A stretch of DNA of 61,843 nucleotides from Acidithiobacillus marinus (GCF_002847505.1 NZ_MXAV01000004.1:225001-286843), one strand, 5' to 3'. Counted from the stretch's first letter, positions 28,574 through 39,540 are shown. Translations and numbers: made by a program. The notes: a model not told the origin generated them from the sequence alone.

Positions 28574-29737
28574 ATGAATCTGCATGAGTATCAAGCCAAG
28601 CGATTGTTGGCCGAAGAAGGCGTCCCTGTTCCCCGTGCGATTCCCGCCTTTTCTGTGCGGGAGGCCGTGAACCAGGCCCGTGAGCTGGGTGGACCGGACT
28701 GGGTGGTAAAAGCCCAGGTCCATGCCGGAGGGCGGGGCAAGGCTGGAGGAGTGAGGCTTGTCCACAGTATTGCCGAGGTGGAAAAAACCGCCCAGGAATT
28801 GCTTGGCAAGAGACTGGTCACGGCCCAGACTGGTTCCCAGGGGCAGCATGTGGCGGCCTTGCTGATTGAAGAACCCAGCAGTATTGCCCGGGAACTCTAT
28901 CTGGCGCTGCTGGTGGATCGTGGTCAGGCGCGGATGACCTTTCTCGCCACCCAGGAAGGGGGTGTGGACATTGAAGAACTGGCCGCCACGCGACCCGAAG
29001 CCCTGATCAAGCTGGTGGTGGATCCACGCAGTGGATTTCTGCCCTTCCAGGCCCGGCAACTGGGCTTCCGGTTTGGTCTGGATGCCAGCCAGGTGCAGCA
29101 ACTGACCCGGATCATGCAGGGGATGTATCGCCTTGCCCTGAAGCTGGATGCTCTCATGGTGGAAATCAATCCGTTGGTAGTTACCCGTGATGGTCGCCTT
29201 CTGGCCCTGGATGCCAAGCTGGTCATGGATGACAATGCCTTGTACCGTCACCCCGAATCCGACGAGCTCTTTGATTCCACCCAGCAGGACGGACGGGAAA
29301 TCACCGCCCGACAGTTTGGACTGAACTATATTTCCCTGGACGGCAATATTGGTTGCATGGTGAATGGCGCCGGACTGGCCATGGCGACCATGGACATGAT
29401 CAAACTGCATGGAGGCGAACCCGCCAATTTCCTCGATGTGGGCGGCGGTGCGGCAGCCGACAAGGTGACCCAGGCTTTCAAGCTGATTTTATCGGATACC
29501 CGGGTGAAGGCGATCCTGGTGAATATTTTCGGCGGCATTACCCGCTGCGATTTGCTGGCGGAAGGGATCATCCAGGCGGCGGCAGAGGTGGGTATTCATC
29601 TACCGGTGGTGGTCCGCCTGGAAGGTACCCGCAAGGAGGAAGGGATGGCTTTGTTACAGGAGAGTGGTCTTTCATTGATCACTGCCGATGGACTCACCGA
29701 TGCTGCTGTGAAGGCCGTGGCGGCCGCGCAGGGCTAA
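28574..29737 (+). CDS. sucC: Succinyl-CoA synthetase beta subunit
   Basis: The ATP-grasp subunit of succinyl-CoA synthetase, 387 aa, usual length. MNLHEYQAKRLLAEEGVPVPR starts the ATP-grasp fold. KAQVHAGGRGKAGGV binds nucleotide, and the C-terminal CoA-ligase domain has FLDVGGGAAADKVTQAF and NIFGGITRCDLLAEGI. The alpha subunit gene sucD follows only after a small inserted gene, an unusual spacing. The operon links isocitrate dehydrogenase to succinate/succinyl-CoA with no 2-oxoglutarate dehydrogenase genes here. Confidence 0.96.
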   Translation: MNLHEYQAKRLLAEEGVPVPRAIPAFSVREAVNQARELGGPDWVVKAQVHAGGRGKAGGVRLVHSIAEVEKTAQELLGKRLVTAQTGSQGQHVAALLIEEPSSIARELYLALLVDRGQARMTFLATQEGGVDIEELAATRPEALIKLVVDPRSGFLPFQARQLGFRFGLDASQVQQLTRIMQGMYRLALKLDALMVEINPLVVTRDGRLLALDAKLVMDDNALYRHPESDELFDSTQQDGREITARQFGLNYISLDGNIGCMVNGAGLAMATMDMIKLHGGEPANFLDVGGGAAADKVTQAFKLILSDTRVKAILVNIFGGITRCDLLAEGIIQAAAEVGIHLPVVVRLEGTRKEEGMALLQESGLSLITADGLTDAAVKAVAAAQG

Positions 29738-29738
29738 G

Positions 29739-30083
29739 GTGTCCATCAATATTCTCTGGTTGCAGCGTTTGTGGCCGGTATTGCGCAATTCCGGTCCGTT
29801 GATTACCCGTCTGGCTGATGTCTACGTCAAACGGGGGGCCGATCAAAAATCGGCAGAGCGTATGGCGGAAATGGCCGTGCTGCTCGACCAGATTCTCGAT
29901 GAGCGCCTGAAAACCGTGGCCCAGGTGGACGACCTGGAGCATCTCCGGCAAGACTTTGCGGACCTGCGGACAGCTCTGAATCGAGTCCATCCCCCGGTGC
30001 GACGTAATCCCTACATACTGCTTCTGTTAGTGGGTGAAGCCGTGATAATTTTGCTGCTGATTCTGATTTTGGTGCATATATGA
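29739..30083 (+). CDS. Small tail-anchored membrane protein of unknown function between sucC and sucD
   Basis: A 114-aa protein I do not recognise. The N-terminal 85 residues are helical and charged, with a heptad-like stretch ([36 protein letters not shown]). A single hydrophobic segment at about 92-112 ([21 protein letters not shown]) ends the chain, so it looks tail-anchored. It starts with GTG 1 bp after the sucC stop and overlaps sucD by 4 bp, so it is translated within the operon. Codon use matches its neighbours. It could tether or regulate the synthetase, but that is speculation. Confidence 0.75.
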   Translation: MSINILWLQRLWPVLRNSGPLITRLADVYVKRGADQKSAERMAEMAVLLDQILDERLKTVAQVDDLEHLRQDFADLRTALNRVHPPVRRNPYILLLLVGEAVIILLLILILVHI

Positions 30084-30951
30084 GCATATTGCTGTCTCGT
30101 GATACCCCCATTATCTGCCAGGGTTTTACTGGCAAACAGGGAACCTTTCATTCCCAGCAGGCCATAGCTTATGGTTCGCGGATGGTCGGCGGAGTGACTC
30201 CCGGTAAAGGTGGCAGTCGTCATCTGGACTTGCCGGTGTTCGATACGGTGGTTGATGCTGTCCGGGAAACGGGTGCTGAGGCCAGTGTCATTTACGTGCC
30301 TTCGCCCTTTGCCGCCGATGCCATCATCGAAGCGGCCGCTGCCGGTGTTGAGTTGATTGTCTGCATCACCGAGGGTATCCCGGTGCACGACATGCTCATG
30401 GTCAAACATTACCTGGCGGGCTCTGCGGTACGTCTGATCGGTCCCAATTGTCCGGGTATCATTACTCCGGGACAGTCGAAAGTCGGAATCATGCCCGGTT
30501 CCATTCACCGCAGCGGCAAGGTCGGCATTGTGTCCCGTTCCGGAACCCTGACCTATGAAGCCGTGGAGCAGACCACCCGTCTGGGTCTTGGACAAAGTAC
30601 CTGTGTGGGTATCGGTGGGGATCCCCTGATCGGCATGAGTTTTGTCGAAGTGCTGGCGCTTTTTGAAGCGGATCCGCAAACCGAACTGATTATCATGGTC
30701 GGGGAAATCGGTGGGCGCATGGAGGAAGAAGCAGCACAGTTCATCCAGTCCCAGGTGCGCAAGCCGGTGGTCGCCTTTATCGCCGGGTCCACGGCGCCCA
30801 AGGGCAAGCGGATGGGACATGCCGGAGCGATTATTGATGGCAATGCCGGCACAGCTGCGGCCAAATATGCGGTTCTGGAAGCCGCTGGTGTGCATTGTGT
30901 GCATTCTCCGGCGGAACTGGGTGCACGGGCTGCGGCCTTGCTGGAGGGCTG

Positions 30952-30952
<1 letters not shown>
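30080..30952 (+). CDS. sucD: Succinyl-CoA synthetase alpha subunit
   Basis: Carries the phosphohistidine that relays phosphate between nucleotide and succinyl-CoA. It is 290 aa. The CoA-binding fold opens with [38 protein letters not shown] follows, and the active-site His is in [17 protein letters not shown] 30080 overlaps the small upstream gene by 4 bp, and the stop overlaps the nadE ATG by 1 bp. Confidence 0.96.
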
Positions 30953-32938
<1,986 letters not shown>

Positions 32939-32952
32939 TTCAGGCTGGTGCA

Positions 32953-32999
32953 GGGCAAGTCGGGCGCAATGAACCGTGCCCGCCAACTGCCCCTATTTT
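32953..32999. terminator. Possible bidirectional terminator between glnB and bamD
   Basis: Nested inverted arms GGGCAAGT/AACTGCCC and CGGGC/GCCCG form one hairpin, followed on the plus strand by CTATTTTA. It lies between the convergent glnB (ends 32938) and bamD (ends 32998). A bulge and a short T-run lower confidence. Confidence 0.5.
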
Positions 33000-33747
33000 A
33001 TCCGTTGTTTTTGCCGAGATCTCCCAGGTATTTACTTTTGGGATAGTTATACGCCAGCACCTTGTAGACAGTTTCTGCCTGATTATGCAGATTCAAGTGC
33101 CGGTAGGAACGGACCAGATAGTAGAGGGCTTCCTGCCGTGCCGGACTGAGCTGGAAGCGGGTTACCACGGTATTACAGCGGTTGGCTGCGGCCACGTAAG
33201 CGTGGCGCACGTAATAGAACTTGCAGATATCGAGATTACGTTTGCCGAGAATATCGATGATTTTGGCCATGCGCAGGCGAGCATCCACGGCATAGGCGCT
33301 GTGCGGCCAGCGTTTGGCCAGAGTATCAAGCGCATTGAAGGCTTCTTCGGCCGGTTTGGGATTCCATTCGGCGCCCTGGATGCCTTCATAATAGGCAATG
33401 CCTTTGAGATACCAGGCATAATCCACATGGGGATTGGCCGGATGTAGTTTGATAAAGCGCTCGGCCGCTGCTGCTGCCGCATCGGAATCCCCGCTCTTGT
33501 AGTAGCTGTAAGCTGTATCCAGTTGCGCCTGTTCGGCATAAGGGCCATAAGGATAGCGGGTTTCCAGCGCTTCATAGTGGCGGATGGCCGCGCTGTAATC
33601 ACCGCGTTCCATGGCTTGTTTGCCCGGCTGGAACATGGCGGCGGCGGATTCGTGATTCAGTGCAGCCTGATCATCTTTGTGGGGATTGCTGGCACAACCG
33701 GCCAGAAGGGCAGTGCAACAACAGGTAACAAGTAAGCGTTTGCGCAT
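32998..33747 (-). CDS. bamD: Outer-membrane assembly lipoprotein BamD
   Basis: A 249-aa component of the Bam machine that inserts beta-barrel proteins. The lipoprotein signal MRKRLLVTCCCTALLAGC places the lipidated Cys at 18. TPR-like repeats follow: DYSAAIRHYEALETRYPYGPYAEQAQLDTAYSYYKSGD, then AAAERFIKLHPANPHVDYAWYLKGIAYY. Start 33747 was chosen for the signal peptide; an in-frame ATG ten codons earlier would break it. It is divergent from rluD, 28 bp apart, as in E. coli (yfiO/rluD). Confidence 0.94.
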   Translation of the reverse strand: MRKRLLVTCCCTALLAGCASNPHKDDQAALNHESAAAMFQPGKQAMERGDYSAAIRHYEALETRYPYGPYAEQAQLDTAYSYYKSGDSDAAAAAAERFIKLHPANPHVDYAWYLKGIAYYEGIQGAEWNPKPAEEAFNALDTLAKRWPHSAYAVDARLRMAKIIDILGKRNLDICKFYYVRHAYVAAANRCNTVVTRFQLSPARQEALYYLVRSYRHLNLHNQAETVYKVLAYNYPKSKYLGDLGKNNG

Positions 33748-33775
33748 GAAGGACAATAGTCTATAGTGGCGAGCC

Positions 33776-34735
33776 ATGAGCGATGATACTACGGGACTTT
33801 CGATGATTTTGCCAGTGGATCAAGCCGGTGAACGACTGGATGCGGTGTTGAGTGCCCTGCTTCCGGATGTCAGCCGTAGCCGGATCCAGGCCCTGCTGAA
33901 AGACGGGCATATTCGCGTGAATGGCACGGCGGAAAAACCCAGCCTGCGCATTCAGGGAGGCGAGGCGGTAGATATTGACTGGCCGGAAAGTGAACCCAGC
34001 GTTTGGGTGGCCCAGGATATTCCCCTGCATATTGTGTTTGAAGATGCGCAGATTCTGGTCCTGCACAAGCCGGCCGGGCAGTTGACCCATCCCGGTGCAG
34101 GCCATGCGGACGGTACGCTGGTGAACGGTGTGCTGGCGCATCTGCCGGAGAATGCCTATCTCCCCCGGGGGGGTATTGTGCATCGTCTTGACAAGGACAC
34201 TACCGGGCTGCTGGTGGTTGCCAAAACCGAAATGGCACGGCAATCCCTCATTGATCAGTTGGGTGACCATACCATGCATCGCGAATATCTGGCGCTGGTG
34301 AATGGCCCGATGACCGGCGGTGGACGGGTGGATGAACCCATCGGCCGCCATGCCCATGATCGCTTGCGGATGACGGTCCGGGCAGACGGTCGTCCTGCCC
34401 AGACGGATTTTCGCCTAGTCGAACGCTTTCCCCGCCATAGTTATTTGCGCTTGCGTCTGGCCACCGGGCGCACCCATCAGATTCGCGTACACATGGCGCA
34501 TCTGGGGCATGCATTGGTCGGCGATCCCGTTTATGGGGGGCGGATGACGGTGCCTCAGGGGCTGGATGCCGAGGGCTTGGCGTATTGGCAGCAGTTTCGG
34601 CGGCAGGCCCTGCATGCCTGGCGGCTGAAGTTGTATCATCCGGAAAGCGAAGAACTCATGAGCTGGGAAAGCCCACTTCCCGAGGATATGGAAAAACTGC
34701 TGGATGTGTTGCGGCAGGTCCGCCGTGCGCGCTGA
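33776..34735 (+). CDS. rluD: 23S rRNA pseudouridine synthase RluD
   Basis: Makes pseudouridines in helix 69 of 23S rRNA (U1911, U1915, U1917 in E. coli). The 319-aa protein has an N-terminal S4 domain (SRSRIQALLKDGHIRVNGT) and the RluA-family catalytic block GGIVHRLDKDTTGLLVVAKT with the catalytic Asp, then LRLATGRTHQIRVHMAHLGHALVGDPVYG. The divergent bamD and downstream pgeF reproduce the E. coli neighbourhood, which favours RluD over RluA/RluC. Confidence 0.94.
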   Translation: MSDDTTGLSMILPVDQAGERLDAVLSALLPDVSRSRIQALLKDGHIRVNGTAEKPSLRIQGGEAVDIDWPESEPSVWVAQDIPLHIVFEDAQILVLHKPAGQLTHPGAGHADGTLVNGVLAHLPENAYLPRGGIVHRLDKDTTGLLVVAKTEMARQSLIDQLGDHTMHREYLALVNGPMTGGGRVDEPIGRHAHDRLRMTVRADGRPAQTDFRLVERFPRHSYLRLRLATGRTHQIRVHMAHLGHALVGDPVYGGRMTVPQGLDAEGLAYWQQFRRQALHAWRLKLYHPESEELMSWESPLPEDMEKLLDVLRQVRRAR

Positions 34736-35474
34736 CTCCGGTCCCATCCGGATACCTGACTGGCCCCTGCCCAAAGGCGTTCGTAGTGCTTTTACCCTGC
34801 GCTACGGTGGATACAGTGGTGGCCCTTATGACAGCTTCAACCTGGGCGATCATGTGGGTGATGATCCCGAGGCGGTGGCGAAAAACCGACAGCATCTCGT
34901 CGCGTTGCTGAGTTTGCCGAGAGAGCCGCAGTGGTTGCGGCAGGTGCACGGTACGGAACTTTTGCAGATATGTGCTGATTCACCGGCCTGTGCTGACGCC
35001 GCAGCCGATGGAGCAGTGACGCACGCTGCCGGTTCGGTGCTGGCGGTGCTCAGCGCAGACTGCCTGCCGGTACTGGCTTGTAGTCGTGACGGACAGCATC
35101 TGGGGGCTTTTCATGCCGGTTGGCGGGGCCTGCTGGCCGGGATTCTCGAAAAAGGTGTGGCTGCTTTGGAGGTGCCCGGCGAGGAAGTTCTGATATACTT
35201 GGGACCAGCCATTGGCCCGGAGTCTTTTGAAGTGGGTCCGGAATTGCGGGCGGCTTTTCTGGCGGAGGATCCCGGTTCTGAGAGTGCCTTTCGGCCGGGC
35301 CAGGGGGATCGCTGGTGGGCCGATATTTACCAGCTGGCCCGGCAACGTCTGCAGCGCGTTGGGGTGACCGCCATTTATGGTGGGGACCACTGTACTTTCA
35401 GTGATCGCGATTTTTTTTCGTATCGACGTGATGGCGTCACTGGACGAATGGCATCTTTGCTCTGGAGGGAATGA
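34725..35474 (+). CDS. pgeF: Purine nucleoside/multicopper-oxidase-like protein PgeF (YfiH, DUF152)
   Basis: A YfiH-family protein of about 249 aa with the motif SADCLPVLACS followed by GAFHAGWRGLLAGI, which provides the Cys/His metal cluster, and GPAIGPESFEVG. E. coli YfiH edits cytoplasmic peptidoglycan precursors; other members act on purine nucleosides. I chose GTG 34725, overlapping the rluD stop, because its N-terminus matches family length; ATG 34704 would add seven residues. It follows rluD directly, as in E. coli. Confidence 0.88.
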   Translation: MRADSGPIRIPDWPLPKGVRSAFTLRYGGYSGGPYDSFNLGDHVGDDPEAVAKNRQHLVALLSLPREPQWLRQVHGTELLQICADSPACADAAADGAVTHAAGSVLAVLSADCLPVLACSRDGQHLGAFHAGWRGLLAGILEKGVAALEVPGEEVLIYLGPAIGPESFEVGPELRAAFLAEDPGSESAFRPGQGDRWWADIYQLARQRLQRVGVTAIYGGDHCTFSDRDFFSYRRDGVTGRMASLLWRE

Positions 35475-35480
35475 GTCATT

Positions 35481-36032
35481 ATGGCAACTTTGCGCAGAGC
35501 CGGTGATCCGGCATTGGTGTCAGATCCGGCGACTATCGCTGAAGTATTGGCAGGGCTGGGGGTCATACTCGAAACGCTGCCCGTGCCGACTGACGGGCAG
35601 ACCCTTGCCTTGCTGGCTGCACCCGAACTGGATGACGCCGAACAGGCCCGGCTGCTGGAAGGGCTGGATGGCGTTTTCCAGCGCCTGCAGACAGAAAAAG
35701 GCTATCAGGAACGGGATCTGGTGGTGCTCTACCCGGGGCATCCCCAGCTGGAGACCCTCAATACCCGTTTTCATCGCATCCACACCCATGATGATGAAGA
35801 GGTCCGCTATATTGTCGATGGTGAGGGGGTGTTTGGTTTTGTATTGCCCGATGACTCCCAGGTTGAGCTGACCGTGGTAGCAGGTGATTATATTCATGTG
35901 CCTTCCCATGTGGAGCACTGGTTTCGCCTCAATCAGCGGCAACGGATCAAGGCGGTACGCTATTTCAGCGCCCGGGGCGGCTGGACACCTCTGTACACCG
36001 ATCGGCCCCTGCAGGAATTCGCCCACCCATGA
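35481..36032 (+). CDS. mtnD: Acireductone dioxygenase
   Basis: Oxidises the acireductone of the methionine salvage pathway to the keto-acid precursor of methionine plus formate. It is a 183-aa cupin. Metal ligands fit His101, His103 and Glu107 (RIHTHDDEEVRY) and His146 (VPSHVEHWF), as in known ARDs. It overlaps the RuBisCO-like gene by 4 bp, first in a run mtnD-mtnW-mtnX-mtnB. Confidence 0.94.
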   Translation: MATLRRAGDPALVSDPATIAEVLAGLGVILETLPVPTDGQTLALLAAPELDDAEQARLLEGLDGVFQRLQTEKGYQERDLVVLYPGHPQLETLNTRFHRIHTHDDEEVRYIVDGEGVFGFVLPDDSQVELTVVAGDYIHVPSHVEHWFRLNQRQRIKAVRYFSARGGWTPLYTDRPLQEFAHP

Positions 36033-37201
36033 GCCACGTGATCGAAGTGGACTACCAATTCCCTGCGGGTGTGGATGCCGCCCGTCAGGCCCAGGCCATC
36101 GCCATCGGGCAGACGGCGGGAAGCTGGGACGCCCGCTTTCAGCACCGGGAGGCGCAGCTGCGTGGGCATCTGGCCGAGCTGCGGGATATTCGCAGCTTAC
36201 CTTCGGGGCGGCAGCTCGTGACCATCGCCTTTCCGGCAGAAAACGTCGATGGCCGCATGGGCAGTCTCCTGACCATGATTTTCGGCAAATATTCCCTGGC
36301 CGGTCCAGCCAAGGTGATGGCCATCCGCCTGCCTGTGGATTATGGGCAAGCCTGTCGTTTTGGTCTGGCGGGTATCCGCAAAAAACTCCATGTGGCAGAA
36401 CGCCCTCTGATCATGGCTATTTTCAAGCCTGCCCTGGGTTTGAGTGCCGAGGACCACGCTGAAATTCTGGCCGAAGTGGCCATGGCGGGTCTGGATATCA
36501 TCAAGGATGACGAAATTCTGCCCAATCTTCCCTCGGCAGCCACCCTGGCCCGCTGGGAAGCCTGTGTACCGATTATCGAAGCGCGCCGGGATCGAACCGG
36601 ACGGGACCTGCTTTATGCCATGAACCTCTCCGGGGATGCCCGGCAGGTTCAGGATCTCGCCCGGCAACTGGTGGCCCGGGGTGCCAATGCCCTGCTCCTG
36701 AATGTGCTGACCTACGGATTCCCGATCTTGGAAGCCCTGGCCGCCGATCCAGAGGTGAACGTCCCGATTTTCGCCCATCCCGCCTTGGCGGGAGCCTGGT
36801 GTGCTGCCCCGGATCATGGTTTTGCCTATCCCGCCCTGCTGGGCACGGTCATGTCCTACGCAGGCGCAGATGCGGTGCTGTATCCCGCCCATTATGGCAG
36901 CCTGCCTTTTCCGGAAACTGATGAGCAGGGCATTGTTCAGGCCTTGCGGGCCAGGGACGTGGCTCCGGTACCCTCGGCGGGCGTGCATCCCGGTATGCTG
37001 AGTGCCATTCTCAAAGATTACGGAAAGGACGTTATTCTCAATGCCGGAACGGGCATCATGGATCATCCCATGGGGCCTGCCAGTGGTGTGCTGGCCTTCC
37101 ATGAGGGGCTGGAGCGCTGGCAGGATGGTGCCTCCTGGCAGCTCTCCGATCTGCCCGCCGGACCCTTGCGTGCGGCCGTCGAAAAATGGGGGAATGCCTG
37201 A
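36029..37201 (+). CDS. mtnW: RuBisCO-like protein, probable 2,3-diketo-5-methylthiopentyl-1-phosphate enolase
   Basis: A 390-aa form IV RuBisCO homologue. The carbamylated Lys motif is intact: GLDIIKDDE, Lys159 with Asp161/Glu162. Lys133 (FKPALGLS) matches RuBisCO Lys175. His250 (FAHPALAG) and His288 (PAHYGS) match His294 and His327. The loop-6 region reads GSLPFPETDEQ without the catalytic Lys334, so it should not fix CO2. Its position between mtnD and mtnX/mtnB supports enolase function in methionine salvage. It overlaps mtnD by 4 bp and mtnX by 1 bp. Confidence 0.9.
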   Translation: MSHVIEVDYQFPAGVDAARQAQAIAIGQTAGSWDARFQHREAQLRGHLAELRDIRSLPSGRQLVTIAFPAENVDGRMGSLLTMIFGKYSLAGPAKVMAIRLPVDYGQACRFGLAGIRKKLHVAERPLIMAIFKPALGLSAEDHAEILAEVAMAGLDIIKDDEILPNLPSAATLARWEACVPIIEARRDRTGRDLLYAMNLSGDARQVQDLARQLVARGANALLLNVLTYGFPILEALAADPEVNVPIFAHPALAGAWCAAPDHGFAYPALLGTVMSYAGADAVLYPAHYGSLPFPETDEQGIVQALRARDVAPVPSAGVHPGMLSAILKDYGKDVILNAGTGIMDHPMGPASGVLAFHEGLERWQDGASWQLSDLPAGPLRAAVEKWGNA

Positions 37202-37857
37202 TGTTCGCGAAGGCCATTTTTTGCGATTTTGACGGCACCATCACCGAAACAGAAATATTTGTTGCCTTGATGCGCCATTTTGCGCCTGAGTCCGCCGCCG
37301 CCATTCTGCCGGAAATTTACGCGCAACGCCTGAGTTTGCGAGAAGGTTTGCCCCGCGTATTAGAGGGCATTCCCTCCCGGCGCTGGCCGGAAATGGAGGA
37401 TTTTGTGCGAGATACCGCCTTGCGCCCAGGCCTGCCCGCCTTGCTGGATGCGGCTCGCCGGGCCGAAGTGCCGTTTATTGTCGTCACCGGCGGTTTTACG
37501 CGTATGGCGGAAATCGTCCTGGCGCCTTATCGCAGGGCCATTCACGCCATTCATGGTCTGGAAGTGGATGTTTCCGGACCGACCCTGCGGGTTTTTTCAC
37601 CTTGGCAGGATGCCCAGGAACTGGTCGCCAAACGTCAGGTCCTCGATCACTATCATTCGGCTACCGCCGTGTGTATCGGGGACTCCATTACCGATCTGCG
37701 GGTGGCCAGAGACTGTCCACTGGTTTGTGCCCGGGATCGTCTGGCCCAGTATCTGGAGGCGGAAGGCAAGGCCTTCATACCTTTTGAAACCCTTGATGAT
37801 GTGAATACGGCACTGGCAAAACAGGGGTGGTGGCAGGAGCAACATCATGCACAGTGA
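37201..37857 (+). CDS. mtnX: 2-hydroxy-3-keto-5-methylthiopentenyl-1-phosphate phosphatase (MtnX-type HAD)
   Basis: A HAD-family phosphatase of 218 aa with the nucleophile motif IFCDFDGTITETE (Asp9, Asp11), motif II VVTGGF, and motif IV CIGDSITDLRVARDC. Together with the RLP enolase it replaces the bifunctional enolase-phosphatase MtnC. The start is ATG 37201, sharing one base with the RLP stop; GTG/ATG codons upstream lie inside that gene. Its end overlaps mtnB by 11 bp. Confidence 0.9.
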   Translation: MFAKAIFCDFDGTITETEIFVALMRHFAPESAAAILPEIYAQRLSLREGLPRVLEGIPSRRWPEMEDFVRDTALRPGLPALLDAARRAEVPFIVVTGGFTRMAEIVLAPYRRAIHAIHGLEVDVSGPTLRVFSPWQDAQELVAKRQVLDHYHSATAVCIGDSITDLRVARDCPLVCARDRLAQYLEAEGKAFIPFETLDDVNTALAKQGWWQEQHHAQ

Positions 37858-38470
37858 AGATGTCCGCCAGCAACTGGCGCAGTCGGCGCGCAGCTTTTAT
37901 GAACGGGGCTGGATGCTGGGAACCGCCGGCAATTTATCGGCGCGTGTGTCCGATGCTGCCTTCTGGATTACCGCCAGCGGGCGGCCCAAAGACTTGCTGA
38001 CCCCGGATGATTTTGTGTCCGTGAATCTGCAAGGGGAAGTGCTTTCTGCTCCGGCCGGTCGCAAACCTTCCGCAGAAACATCCATTCATCAGGTGATTTA
38101 TCGCCATGTCCCTGATGCCCGGGTGGTTTTTCATGTGCACTCCATCGAAGCCAATCTCTGCGGACATTTTGCCCGGAATGGACAGTTGCGTTTGCCGCCC
38201 TTGGAGATGCTCAAGGGCTTGGGCGTTCCCGATGCCGAACCCGAGGTGGATCTTCCGGTGTTTACGAATCATCAGAATGTGGCCCGGATTGCCGAAGATA
38301 TGGATAAAGCCCTTGCGCAATCCCTCCCCCGGGTGCCCGGTGCCCTGATTCACCAGCACGGGGTGACCGTCTGGGGACAGGACCTGCTCTCCGCTCGACA
38401 TCATCTGGAATTACTGGAATATTGTTTTCGTTATCTCGTACAGGCCAAAGCTATAGGAGTTCAGGCATGA
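37847..38470 (+). CDS. mtnB: Methylthioribulose-1-phosphate dehydratase
   Basis: A class II aldolase-fold enzyme of 207 aa that dehydrates 5-methylthioribulose-1-phosphate to the diketo substrate of the RLP enolase. Zn ligands fit VVFHVHSIEANL and HQHGVTVWGQDL; WMLGTAGNLSARV is the N-terminal signature. The genes mtnA and mtnP for earlier steps and an aminotransferase are not in this window and must lie elsewhere. Its stop overlaps the ACT protein ATG. Confidence 0.92.
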   Translation: MHSEDVRQQLAQSARSFYERGWMLGTAGNLSARVSDAAFWITASGRPKDLLTPDDFVSVNLQGEVLSAPAGRKPSAETSIHQVIYRHVPDARVVFHVHSIEANLCGHFARNGQLRLPPLEMLKGLGVPDAEPEVDLPVFTNHQNVARIAEDMDKALAQSLPRVPGALIHQHGVTVWGQDLLSARHHLELLEYCFRYLVQAKAIGVQA

Positions 38471-38988
38471 GTCAAGCGCTTCTCACCGTCATTGGCGAAG
38501 ATCGTCCCGGAATCGTCGCAGCAGTCACCCAGGCGCTGTTTACGGCGGACTGCTCCATTGGTGATGCCTCAATGATGCGTTTGGGTGGATATTTCACCAT
38601 CATGCAGGTCATCGATTACAGCCGGGATCTGGGTTCGGTGGAAATGGCCCTGGACCCCGCCATCAAACGCCTGAATTTGCGGGTGCATCTGGATCCGATT
38701 CCCAGTGTGGCTGTCACCGCAGCGCTGCCCAATACCCGGGTCACGGTTTACGGTGCCGACCATCCCGGTATTGTCGCCGGAGTAACCGGCGCCCTCGCAG
38801 CTATCGGCTTTAATGTGATTGATTTGGAAAGTGAAAGTTCCGGCAGTGCTGAGCGGCCCCTCTATGTCATGGTCATCCAGGGTTATGCGCCTGATGGTAT
38901 TGAGAGCGTGCGCCAAGCGGTCCTGCCCTTACGGGAAAAAGAAGGCATTGAAGTGGGGGTGCATCCCCTGGAAGCGGCGGTTTTCTGA
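38467..38988 (+). CDS. Double ACT-domain protein (GcvR-like)
   Basis: A 173-aa protein made of two ACT domains (about 5-75 and 90-165): LLTVIGEDRPGIVAAVTQAL and TVYGADHPGIVAGVTGAL are the repeated ligand-binding turns. This matches the GcvR group, where the protein antagonises GcvA at glycine-cleavage genes. No gcv gene is in the window, so the target is unknown. I chose ATG 38467 (MSQALLTVIGEDRPG), overlapping the mtnB stop as ATGA. A link to methionine or one-carbon metabolism is inference. Confidence 0.8.
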   Translation: MSQALLTVIGEDRPGIVAAVTQALFTADCSIGDASMMRLGGYFTIMQVIDYSRDLGSVEMALDPAIKRLNLRVHLDPIPSVAVTAALPNTRVTVYGADHPGIVAGVTGALAAIGFNVIDLESESSGSAERPLYVMVIQGYAPDGIESVRQAVLPLREKEGIEVGVHPLEAAVF

Positions 38989-39497
38989 TGGCCGTTCTGC
39001 CCATTCTGACTTATCCGGATGCCCGTCTGCAGCGCAAGGCCGAAGCGGTGCAGGTTTTTGACGATGCATTGCAACAATTTGTCCGTGATTTGACGGAAAC
39101 CATGTATGCCGGTCCCGGAGGGGTGGGTATTGCCGCCCCCCAGGTGGATCGTCCCCAGCGTATTGTGATCGTCGATGTGCGCCCCAAACTGGGCGATAAT
39201 TGCCACGGCCTAATGGTACTCATCAACCCGGAACTGCTGGCCTGGGAGGGCATGGCGGTGGGGCGAGAGGGATGCATGTCCGTGCCGGATTTCACCGGTA
39301 ATGTCATCCGCGCCGAACGCATTCAGGTGCAGGCTCAGGATGTGTTGGGTCGAGAACGCAGCTACGAGTGTGAAGGCTTTGAAGCCCGGGCCGTGCAGCA
39401 CGAAATGGACCACCTGGACGGTTTTTTGTTTCTGGATCGCCTGGTATCGCGCAAAACCGACTTGTTCCGGCGCAAGAATTACCAGAAATCCCGATAG
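38988..39497 (+). CDS. def: Peptide deformylase
   Basis: Removes the N-formyl group from nascent proteins. The 169-aa protein has all three motifs: GPGGVGIAAPQV (motif 1), EGCMSVP with metal-binding Cys96 (motif 2), and QHEMDHLDG with His138, Glu139 and His142 (motif 3). The stop of the ACT gene overlaps its ATG. No fmt follows, unlike the common def-fmt pair, so this may be a second copy. Stem GAGGGC/GCCCTC at 39527-39542, without a T-run, lies between it and the convergent rfbB. Confidence 0.93.
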   Translation: MAVLPILTYPDARLQRKAEAVQVFDDALQQFVRDLTETMYAGPGGVGIAAPQVDRPQRIVIVDVRPKLGDNCHGLMVLINPELLAWEGMAVGREGCMSVPDFTGNVIRAERIQVQAQDVLGRERSYECEGFEARAVQHEMDHLDGFLFLDRLVSRKTDLFRRKNYQKSR

Positions 39498-39540
39498 ATT
39501 ATAGGGCGTTGGGTATTGCTGGGCGGGAGGGCTATGGCCC

